A stretch of DNA of 64,000 nt from Rhizoclosmatium globosum (taxonomy: Eukaryota; Chytridiomycota; Chytridiomycetes; Chytridiales; Chytriomycetaceae): NCBI GenBank assembly GCA_002104985.1, contig MCGO01000041.1:248001-312000 (forward strand). Direction: 5' to 3'. A program made the translations under genes and the position numbers. Shown one piece after another: positions 54,968 to 64,000 of the stretch. Numbering within the stretch: the stretch's first letter is position 1; every line of letters starts with the position of its first letter. Under the pieces are notes generated by a model. That model was not told where the DNA came from and did not search any database. It was given only the letters and a program-made list of their open reading frames with translations.

Positions 54968-55634
54968 ATGCCACGTTCTCTCCACGCCCTCATTACCTCA
55001 TTGTGTTTTCTTCGATTCACTTCTTTTTCAGCTTGATGTCGAGCGTAACTCAGTCGAATGAGTTGGCTGAGATGCATCCTTTCAATTTCCAAGGAAGTTG
55101 CGGCTGTGCCCAGCAATGTCGGTAATACTAATGTTGGTGAGTCACCAAGACATGGTAACTCGAAATGGCGACTGTCCCGAGAATCCTGGATGAAAGTGGT
55201 AGAAGGCGAAACACATGCTTCAATAATATGAGTGACCCCTATTGGTATTTCGGATTGTTGAATTGGCTTTCTGTGGACGGCAGCCTCGTAAGCAACCCAC
55301 TTTGACTTTGTTCTGTGACGGCCAATGCCGTATCAATTTCAGATGCCGAATCTAGATGGGCAGTTGTTTGTCTTGGGCCTTATTCAGTGGGGCGTCAGTG
55401 TTCACTTCAACTGGTGGAGGGTTGACTGGTGAATTCAAGGCAGGCGCTGTTTGAGCTGTTTGAGTTAAGACAAGTGAACCGAAAGGAGCGCATATTACTT
55501 TCTTCTATTGCATATTCAAAGTCGTCATCAGTAGAGACAAGGGCACGTATCGAGAGCATCAAATTTGGGACGATGATGAAGGTTGAAAATTTTGGATGGC
55601 CGTGATGGAAACAAAAACGTACCAGGTGATGCAC
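54968..55634 (-). CDS. Hypothetical protein sharing a C-terminal helix with the next gene, copy 1
   Basis: The last 80 residues are one open frame: IEACVSPSTTFIQDSRDS, then LSQLIRLSYARHQAEKEVNR and RKHNEVMRAWRERGM, ending at 54968. The end aligns with LPELLRLCYRRNRETQSS and NHAELMKAWRR of the gene at 56172 (R-L-x-Y-x-R-x6-7 ... H/N-x-E-x-M-x-A-W-R). Upstream parts are in other frames and the start is uncertain (ATG at 55634 proposed). The basic, helical tail might bind nucleic acid or a partner helix; nothing more can be said. Confidence 0.4.
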
Positions 55635-56171
55635 TTATTAGATCGGCGTTATAGAGCTGTTTCTGAATACATGTCACTTATTCTGTGAAATGTTGTCTTT
55701 TGGGCCCAACAGGTAACTTGCTCTGCTTCCATATATATTCTACAATGATTCATATGAGGGTTTTGCATGATGGCGAATCGGTTGGGGAGGACTCGGAGGT
55801 GTGTCTGGTGTTTGTAAGAAATGGTTTACAAATACGGTGGTTTCAATTCCGTTTATACGTTTTGGGATTATGGGGGATGTAATTCAGGAATGGAGTTGGA
55901 TGGGAAGAAGCTGAGAAAGGACTCGTTATCTCCTGAATACATCCGTTTTGCAATATTCTTGATAAGAGAAAATGGATCATAGTAAGATAGTTGGATGAGA
56001 TGATGAAGCGTTTTTAGTATCCATACTTCTCTACAGAAAGTTTGAGTATGAATATTTGGAAGCTCGAACCACTTGTACCTCCAGAAAGCATTCCATAAAC
56101 GTATTCATTTTCATTTATTAATACAACTATAAAACAGCTTGAAAAAAACAACAACAAATAAATGAAAGAGT
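55635..56171. other. Interval without a supported gene
   Basis: About 540 bases between two paralogous minus-strand genes. A 65-codon plus-strand frame at 55685 has no motif and no homologue among the window's genes. AT-rich, likely promoter and 3' UTR sequence. Confidence 0.5.
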
Positions 56172-56735
56172 TTAATGCTGAACACCACGTCTTGGTTCAT
56201 CCCTCCTCCACGCTTTCATAAGCTCTGCATGATTTCTTTTCAAGCTTGATTGTGTTTCACGATTGCGTCTGTAACACAGCCGGAGAAGTTCTGGGAGAGG
56301 CATTCCTTCGAGATCCGAGTCCAAAATGACCTCAAGTGCATTTGATTCTACGGTAGCAGTAACGTGGACCGTTGGTGATTCTGGTTGGGAAGGAGGAGCG
56401 ACTGGAGCGAGACTTCCGACCTCTGCTGTTGGGCCACCAAAAATTGCATCGATTGACATGGGCGACTCCAAGCAAGCAGTCAGCTCCGGAGTTGCAAGCA
56501 AGGCTTGAACACTGTCAAAGTTCTGGCAGGATACAGGTGCATCGTTTTGAACAATGTGAGAAATCCGAATTGTAGTGTGCTGTGGGTGGGCGGATGTGAG
56601 CGTGTTGAAATTGGAGACCTTGCTGTTTGGGCCTGTACTGGTTGAATCATTTGGAATATAAATATTTAGCCTATGTTGATTGGAGGAGCTCGAAGTATAT
56701 ACTTTACCGTGGTCCGGGGGATCAACTTTGGTCAT
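56172..56735 (-). CDS. Hypothetical protein sharing a C-terminal helix with the previous gene, copy 2
   Basis: Open frame from the ATG at 56735 (MTKVDPPDHGKV), low-complexity Ser/Thr/Pro-rich first half, then a helix-prone C-terminus (EGMPLPELLRLCYRRNRETQ, KRNHAELMKAWRRDEPRRG). An acceptor-like site just upstream (about 56771) suggests an additional 5' exon that was not found. Paralogue of the gene ending at 54968. The interval 56736-57143 upstream contains only a trinucleotide repeat and the divergent promoter of the SWI/SNF gene. Confidence 0.5.
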   Translation of the reverse strand: MTKVDPPDHGKVYTSSSSNQHRLNIYIPNDSTSTGPNSKVSNFNTLTSAHPQHTTIRISHIVQNDAPVSCQNFDSVQALLATPELTACLESPMSIDAIFGGPTAEVGSLAPVAPPSQPESPTVHVTATVESNALEVILDSDLEGMPLPELLRLCYRRNRETQSSLKRNHAELMKAWRRDEPRRGVQH

Positions 56736-57060
56736 TAGTTGAGATGGTTGTTGCAATTTTTTGGTGTGAACTGCGGAAAAGAGAGGTTTAAGCAGATAGT
56801 TTCCTAGGTTATTTAAATATGGATAAGTGGATAGTTGGAAATCCTATCAGTAAGTAGCAGGAAGACAACAAAGTGCGCATGCAACCGTACAATTGAGAAG
56901 ACTTTAAGATCTTCCCCACATATAAAGAATTGAAGAAGGAAGGTTTTTGAAAGATGAGGAGGGGAGTTAGTTCTCTAATCCATTTATTGTATTTTTTCAC
57001 CAACCAACCTCCAAAAAGGATGGACAGCAATATGCACGCCCAGCTTGTCCTTGTAAGCCC

Positions 57061-57082
57061 CACCACCACCACCACCACCACC
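57061..57082 (+). repeat. (CAC)7 microsatellite
   Basis: Seven tandem CAC units 62 bp upstream of the SWI/SNF ATPase start codon, probably within its promoter or 5' UTR. Confidence 0.95.
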
Positions 57083-57143
57083 ATCTACTAGTAAACAAGC
57101 AACTAACCGAGCTCCTTCAACCAACTAAAAGCGGGCACAGCAA

Positions 57144-60100
57144 ATGAAAGCAGCCGGGGCAACTGAGCAAAACAACGCGGCCTTTGCCTCGCTGCTCCAA
57201 ACACTGCGAACCTTTTCTGCTGCTTCTTCTTCAACTTCAACTTCTTCAACAACCACGTCGTTGGCGCCGTTCGCAGGAAACCAGCGCGACCTTCTCCGCC
57301 TCCAAATCCAGGCATTCAAACTACTCTCGGCGAATCAGGCCCTGCCAAACCAGCTCAAGGCCCTTCTCTTTCATGTACGACCTCACAGTATTATTAAGTC
57401 AATTATTAATACGGGCTCTAGGACATTCCGTCGCCGGTTCCGGTTGACGACGATGCTTTTGAGGACGACGAAGACGATGAAGACGATCCTGTGCGTGCCC
57501 TGTTGACTGCAAAGAAACTATCGATCCTCTGTCAATTGTGGTGGAGCGTGAACGGAGAATTGCCGCCAGAGTGAACCATCGCATTCGGTCTGTTTGTTTT
57601 TCCCTCACCTTGAAAGGAACCTGGCTAACTTCTCTCTTTACAGCCTACTCGAATCTCTACCATCAAATCTGTCGAATCAGTGTGATGCTAACTCAGAAGA
57701 TGCTTCGTTGAAGTTGAAGGCTCTGATTGAATTGAAGGCTCTCAAGTTGCTGGGGAAACACAGCTCTCAGAGAATCACTCTTCTTGGGACTCCAGCGTAA
57801 TACTACTCTTTTGACTCAAGTGGATAGGTTGGTGGACGACTGCGAGTGAGGCCAGACTGGATGAGGAACCGAACATGAAGATTGAGACAAATAACGCGGA
57901 GAAGTCGCGTGGAAATAGTCGAAAGGGGGAAATAGCGAGTGAAGCGAGCACACGAACCGACGAAGTCGACGAAGTCTCAGATATCGAAATGGAGCCGCAG
58001 ACACGACTAACTTTCGGAATTGTGAGCGTGGCGAACGTCCTTATGCGAAGCAAAACCTATAGAACAGGCGAAAGCTAGTGCAGCGAGTATAAATGCTTGC
58101 ATATTAAACCTTCTGCACCAAACCATCTAATTATCGATACTCATTAGAAATGCATACCGCCGTGTACGCAAAATAACACTGAGAGAAGCACGTCAAACAG
58201 AAGCCATTGAAGCAGAACGTCGTGGCGAGCGGGACCGTCGTGAAAAAGCCCGTCTCCAAGAATACTCTCCGCAATCCTCACAAACCAACGTTCCCTCCTC
58301 CTCCACAAACAAACCACTGCAACGCGTCTCCAAAAACTCGGACAAAGCGTCATCAAATACCACTCTGTCATTGAAAAGGAAGAACAAAAGCGTGCGCAAC
58401 GTGTTTCCCAGGAACGTCTGCGTGCCCTTAAGGAGAACGATGAAGCCGCCTATATCAAGCTTCTTGATGAAGCCAAAGACGGACGTATCATGCAGATTCT
58501 TAACAAAACAACGCGTACCTTGCGAACCTTGCTTCTGCCGTCGTTACCCAGAAAGAACACATCTCCTCTGAAGATGCTATTGTGCTGGACGGCGAGAATG
58601 TGATTATTCCTGACGAAGATGAACCTGGAGGTGGACAAGTGGATTACTATGCTGTCGCACACAAGATTAAAGAGAAGGTCACGAAGCAGAGTAGTTTGTT
58701 GGTTGGTGGACAGTTGAAGGAGTACCAAATCAAGGGTCTGGAGTGGATGATTTCTCTGTATAATAACAGATTGAATGGAATTTTGGCTGATGAGGTGTGT
58801 ATTGCTTGGATTTATAAAATCTATCGCTAACTTGGTTGATAGATGGGTCTCGGAAAGACGATTCAGACAATATCGCTGATTACGTATTTGATTGAGCACA
58901 AGAAGCAAGTTGGACCGTATTTGATTATTATCCCTCTCGCGACTGTTTCCAACTGGGTAATGCGAAAATGCATCGTATATTGATCTGGAATAGCTAACAA
59001 CAAACACAGACGCATGAGTTCGAAAGATGGGCTCCAGGAGTCTCAAAACTCGTCTTCAAAGGAGGTCCTGACGAACGTCGTCGTACTGCCCAACAAATCA
59101 GGGCTGGAAACTTCCAAGTCTGCATCACCACCTTCGAGTACATTATCCGAGAGAAAGCTGTTTTATCGAAAATCAAATGGGTGTACATGATTATTGATGA
59201 GGGACATCGTATGAAGAATGCACAGAGTAAATTGAGTACGACTTTGATGCAGTATTATACCACGCGTTATCGTGTCATTTTGACGGGTACGCCTTTGCAG
59301 GTACGTTTTCTTCTTTTAAGTCTTGATGGGTGTATTCACAGCCGCCTAGAATAACTTGCCTGAACTTTGGGCACTGCTGAACTTTGTGCTCCCCAAAATC
59401 TTCAACTCTGTCAAATCATTTGACGAATGGTTCTCCTCTCCTTTCTCCGCGGCTGGTTCCTCCTCAGTCGAACTCAACGAAGAAGAACGACTCCTTATGA
59501 TCAAAGGTCTTCATAAAGTTCTTCGTCCCTTCTTGCTACGTCGTCTCAAGAAGGATGTCGAGAAGGAGTTGCCAGATAAAGTGGAAACCATTGTGAAGTG
59601 CCCCATGTCCGCCCTTCAGCGTAAAATTACTGAACGTGTCAAAGTGTTGCGTAATATTGGACCCTTTGACCAAACGAAACTGAGTGGAACAAAGGCGCTC
59701 AATAACCTTGTTATGCAGTTCAGAAAGATTTGTAACCATCCATTCGTGTTCCCTGAAGTTGAGGATCTGGTGCTTCCGAATAGACCAGACGGTGTCACGG
59801 AAATGATTTATCGGGTTTCTGGAAAGTTTGAGTTGTTGGATCGAATTCTTCCTAAATATTTTGGGAGTGGGCATCGTGTTTTGATGTTCTTCCAAATGAC
59901 ACAGGTACATACTGCCAATCAATAGTATGGGGGTTGTTCTAATGGTTATTGGGTAGATTATGACAATCGCAGAAGACTTGTTCCGTCTCCGAGGATGGAA
60001 GCACTTGCGTCTTGACGGATCCGTCAAGGGAGAAGACCGTGAACAACTTCTCAAAGAATTCAACAAGCCCGATTCCGAATACAACATCTTCATCCTCTCC

Positions 60101-61742
60101 ACGCGTGCAGGTGGTCTCGGTTTGAACTTGCAAACAGCCGACACAGTCATTATTTTCGATTCCGACTGGAACCCTCACCAGGACTTGCAAGCGCAGGACC
60201 GTGCTCACCGTATCGGACAAAAGAAGGAAGTCCGTATCTTGCGGTTGATTACTTCAAACTCGATTGAGGAGCATATTTTGGAGAAGGCGCAGCAGAAACT
60301 TGCGTTGGATGGGAAAGTTATCCAGGCTGGAAAGTTTGACCAAAAGACGAGTGATAAAGATCGTGAAGAGTTGTTGAGGGTTTTGTTTGAGCAGGAGAAG
60401 AAGGAGGAGAAGGATGGAGAGGATGGGAGGAGGGAGAGGAGTTGACTGATGAGCAGTTGAATGAGGTGAGCTCATTTTGAGTTATGTTCGCAGGCTTATG
60501 GTTTTCTTGGTAGATGTTGGCGAGAAGTCCAGAAGAAGTTGAGTTGTTTGGACGTATGGATCGTGAGCGTGAAGAACGGGAAATGATTCTTTACAATGGA
60601 AACCCGCCACCAAGACTGATTACGGAAGCTGAGTTGCCGGAATGCTATGCTATTGATTTCTCGACGTTGAAGAGAGAAGATCATGATGATTTGTTGAGCA
60701 TTAAGCCACGAGAGCGTAAAGAGGTTTGTTTGAGACATATTTAGATGAACGTACTGATGAGTGTTGAATAGGTCCATTACGGTGATGTGTTGACTGAAAA
60801 AGAGTGGTTGGATGCTGCCGACAAGGGAACACTTCATGATGTCGAATCCTCACGCCGAGCTGCTCGCAAGAGTGGTGCTGTCGTTGATCTGCCAGAAGAC
60901 GAAGAGGGTCCGACAGATGTGTTTGAGGAAGGAGACGAGGAAGAAGGGGACCAGCAGTTTGAAGACGATGGCGACGAAGACGTTATTCGTACTTCCACCA
61001 AGAAAAAGTATTCTGCTCCTTCTGGTGGAGGCAAGAAGCGCGGAAAGAAGTCTAAGGCGGAGATGCTTGCGAATGATAGTATTAGTCCTGAACAGCGTGA
61101 GCAGTTGACACTGTTGCGCATGCGTGTTTGGCTGCTGTAAGAGAAGCGACGTTGGGGTGAGTCTGGTTTTGTGTAGTCAGTAATTATACTTAAAACCTTT
61201 TTCAGCCGTGGTACTCGTAACCTGTCCGAAGCATTTGAAGAGCTGCCAGGAAAACGCCACTTCAAAGACTACTACGACATCATCGAGACTCCAATCTGTC
61301 TTGCTGAAATCCAAAAGAAGATTAACGGGTTCCGGTACTTCTCACTCGCTGAAGTGCGTGCTGACTTTGCACTCTTGTTTTCAATGCTCGTACTTACAAT
61401 GCGGCTGGAACTGGGCTTCATGAAGATGCTATTACGTTGGAGAGGTTTGTGTTTTTCGTTAAGATTGTAGACTTGTTAAACTGAAGATCTGTGTTACAGA
61501 ATTTTCAACGAAACCTTTGACGCTTATATGACGGGAGGAGGTGCATCGAAGCACTTTCTCATAAACGAAAGCGCGACGAAGATGATGAAGATGATGTTGC
61601 AGAGGAACGCGGAAGAGTTAGAAAGTCTCGTCCTGGAAGTGGCGGTGCTAGTTCGTCAGGTGGATTTGAGGAGGAGGAAGATGTTGTCCGTAGACCTACC
61701 AAAAGAGTGAAGGATGATAGTGACGAAGAGGACTATGCGTAA
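57144..61742 (+). CDS. SWI/SNF-RSC family chromatin-remodelling ATPase (Snf2/Sth1/Brg1 type) with bromodomain
   Basis: Domain order is complete: QLQ-like ([22 protein letters not shown]), HSA helix ([14 protein letters not shown] ... [17 protein letters not shown] ... [20 protein letters not shown]), SNF2 ATPase ([12 protein letters not shown], then after an intron MGLGKTIQT; box II is [23 protein letters not shown]), helicase C-lobe ([31 protein letters not shown]), SnAC-like segment ([17 protein letters not shown]), and a C-terminal bromodomain ([17 protein letters not shown] ... NARTYN). It is the catalytic subunit of a nucleosome-sliding complex. Whether it is Snf2 or Sth1 cannot be decided. 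At least seven single-base frame breaks (near 57505, 57765, 58260, 58510, 60435, 61125 and 61380) split an otherwise conserved protein, a strong hint of draft-assembly indels. Confidence 0.9.
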
Positions 61743-61834
61743 TTACGTATTATGAATGGGTTCTGAAATTGATGTTTGTTTGTTTTTTGTTTTCAGTCTT
61801 TAATCTGTGTTTGAATGAATGCTGGTGTTTTTAT

Positions 61835-64000
61835 TTACTTTTTCAGGACCTCATTTAGTACAGCACAGAATGATCCCGCGATAATGGGATCTGCAAAGTC
61901 GAGCTTAATAGTTACAGAATTTGCTGTTTTGAGTTCGATACGATGAACGACTTCTTCACAGCACGACAGTTTTGATGGAACTATGGCTTCAACGCTACGC
62001 TCCAATGAAAATGCCATTGCAATAGCTGCTGGTTCCTTACTTGAAAAGGTAATGAAGCGCTTTTGGTTAATGCGAGTCAGAACAACATTTCCTATGATCC
62101 AAGTTTCGAATAATCGATAAGGTTCTATAATGCTCAAGGAGCATTGATACTTAGGTATAAAGTGTTAGACAGGATAAAGATCGTTTTAATATTAAACTCA
62201 CTGATTCGGTTTTTTTGGCAAGATTCCCTGTTGGTATCAACATCAAACTACTGGACTTTTTGCACTTTGCCAATAAATCACGGTTAGATCCTTTCGACTT
62301 TGTATAAACATTAATATTTCCATCGACGACACTTTCAGCGCTCTCTTTTTTTGATAATGGCCGCATTTCAGTGCTTTTTATGCTTGAGGTGAGTCTTGAT
62401 AGGATTTTTGGTGGATTCTTCGGGTCAAAGAAAACCCCGATCGATTTTGTTATCAAATGCCATAAAACAGGTATAATAGCAATGACCCATATAATTGCAG
62501 CTTTGATTGGCCGAATTTTGGTTTCTCGTTCACCTGATGTTTCGGCTGCTAGGGAAAAGAGTGTTCCAGAAGCTGCGGCAAATACGAATACTGATATGAT
62601 GGCGTTTTCATTATGTTTTGGCTGTACGTCGCGAGTAAGGCTTCCGATAAGTGCGAGGACTGAAAGTAAAATGCCGTGGTAGACCCAATGCGTTTTTGTG
62701 AGACCTTCATAACCAGTTTGTACTGATGTAAAAGTGACCACTGTTTGATTCTGCTGTCTTTCAAAGTTTGGAACAATCGCAAAGGTTTGAAAATAAAGGC
62801 GAATGGCCGTAAAGAACTGAAAATTGGTTTAAGTAAGAGGTGGTAACCAAGAAATTTAACACTCACAAGATCAATGGAAAGCAACCCAACAAATACTTCC
62901 AACCATAAATCATCTTTCATAAAGATCTTTCTAGCTCTGATTCCCATGCGATATATGATGCACACACGCGCATTCTTTGATATCATTCCAGCCATAATCG
63001 TTCCTAATCCCATCCACTGCAAGGAAAACTTGACCTTCTCCGCCCAAACTGAAGGTACACCAAGGTATGCCAGATTAGAAATAATTGCCAATAAACTTCC
63101 AAATGTCATAAAACTAGAAAATGTGACCGACGCAGCTTTAACGGCAGAGTGTGTTCGAAATGACATGTTGAAAGAAATGAGTGCGGCACACATTAGACAG
63201 CCAATAGTCGTCAACGACATTATAATCTCCCATTGAATGGAAGAGGGGTCAACTATATCAAAGATTTGCGGCAAGGAATCTGGAGGTGGTGTAGTCCCTC
63301 CTAACAAACGTCAGATATATAGCTGCATTTAATGACACTACCTCCATAGAAAACCATGGGTTTTGTGTGAATGAATTGTGTTACCATATCATCCGTGCTT
63401 CCAAATACGATAAAAGTCGAGTCATTTGTCAGATATCCAAAAGTGAATGGCCTATATATACAGTGAGGAGAATTAAGAAACAAAATCAAAACCATTAAAC
63501 TCACGCAAGAAGATCTCCTTTGTCAGTTAACCTGAGGGGGTCTGCACTTGCTCCTGAGTAATTCAGACTCAGGAAAGACTTGTAGTCTGTGGAATGCTGG
63601 ATCTCTTTGAACTTGGTAAGCTTATCTGCTGCTGATGATGAGAAAAATGATGAATCGACAGCGGCTAGTCTCTAATCCCGTTTAGTTGGGTCAATAATGT
63701 TTGTTTTGACAAACTGTATGAATCTCCGTTGCAAGTAATCCAGCACAATCATACGCCCCTCTCATGTCTGTCTGATACATCGCTAAATACTGAAACGTTT
63801 TTTGGCTTGGTGAATGAGTTAGTTGTAACAATTTGTATGTTTCTTACTATTGAGCCGGTGCAAACTTTAACGCAGTTTGTGTCGAGTTCGAGAGGTAATC
63901 GTTTACATTTTGCATCGTTTTTGAGAGGTTTCTGATCGCCTGAGCTTGAAGAATGACTCCCTGAAAGTATTTGGCATAATCATTTCCAAAACCTTTACAT
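61835..64000 (-). CDS. Family C G-protein-coupled receptor, second copy (5' part beyond the window)
   Basis: The window cuts the ligand-binding lobe. Visible parts: the end of the Venus-flytrap domain (about 64000-63400; ADPLRLTDKGDLLA, FTFGYLTNDSTFIVF), the seven-helix region (63240-62430; SFRTHSAVKAASVTFSSFMTFG, KNARVCIIYR, THWVYHGILLSVLALIGSLT), a basic tail, and a final domain NVVLTRINQKRFITFSS ... IKLDFADPIIAGSFCAVLNE ending at 61835. That tail resembles the one of the receptor at 2529 (LTLDFFSIETAILFRDLL). Unlike that receptor, both cysteines of the conserved helix 3-loop 2 disulfide are replaced (E and T). Convergent with the SWI/SNF gene, with only about 90 bp between the stops. Confidence 0.8.

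Noticed and set aside
57505..61380. Programmed ribosomal frameshifting as an explanation of the frame breaks
   Set aside because: The break sites share no common slippery heptamer, occur in both directions (missing and extra base) and affect unrelated genes; sequence error fits better.
1..64000. CRISPR array, IS element or bacterial operon structure
   Set aside because: No regularly spaced repeats or transposase genes were seen; spliceosomal introns throughout show a eukaryotic nuclear sequence.

Overview
The window looks like nuclear DNA of a zoosporic fungus, most likely a chytrid. Genes are split by short (about 45-65 nt) GT-AG introns. They include Zn2Cys6/Fungal_trans-type regulators, a SWI/SNF-RSC ATPase, a Gtr2/RagC GTPase, mevalonate kinase and, at both ends, family C (GABA-B/mGluR-like) 7TM receptors of the kind chytrids keep and Dikarya mostly lack. 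The genus is not identified. The chytrid assignment is inference.

Layout. 1-5.8 kb: tRNA-Asn, a regulator gene (copy A) and a family C receptor. 5.9-11 kb: conserved single genes (GT8-like glycosyltransferase, probable Pol I subunit RPA34.5, three-RRM protein). 12-32 kb: eight more regulator copies (C, D, E, F, G, H, I plus a C-terminal remnant), interrupted by a second tRNA-Asn, a secreted three-module cysteine-rich protein, and a divergent aspartokinase-like gene with a small Ser-rich gene. 32.3-35.1 kb: Gtr2/RagC and mevalonate kinase. 35.3-43.7 kb: a remnant, copy B with two zinc clusters, then two divergently transcribed cobalamin/iron-complex-binding (BtuF-type) genes bracketed by inverted repeats that each carry a tRNA-Asn, a tRNA-Ala and copy J. 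43.9-54.8 kb: copy K, four small minus-strand genes of which three are predicted coiled-coil proteins, a BTB protein, copy L and decayed copy M. 55-57 kb: two small paralogues. 57.1-61.7 kb: SWI/SNF-type ATPase. 61.8 kb to the end: a second family C receptor cut by the window.

The main content is an expansion of one regulator family: 13 copies plus at least three orphan 3' remnants in 55 kb. They share a four-exon plan (three in A and B, where the zinc exon is fused to the next), an exon of about 158-161 nt, and a C-terminal tail ending near GIRWKGRSEESWRLFWKL. The N-terminus varies. A and B have two tandem zinc clusters. H, I, J and L have one. F has a four-cysteine variant. C, D, E, G, K and M have none, and several of these carry a WLLKP-like motif instead.

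Caveat: single-base frame breaks occur in genes expected to be essential (SWI/SNF ATPase, mevalonate kinase, Gtr2) as well as in the regulators. Many are therefore probably assembly indels. A pseudogene call is made only where several independent defects coincide, and those calls stay provisional.
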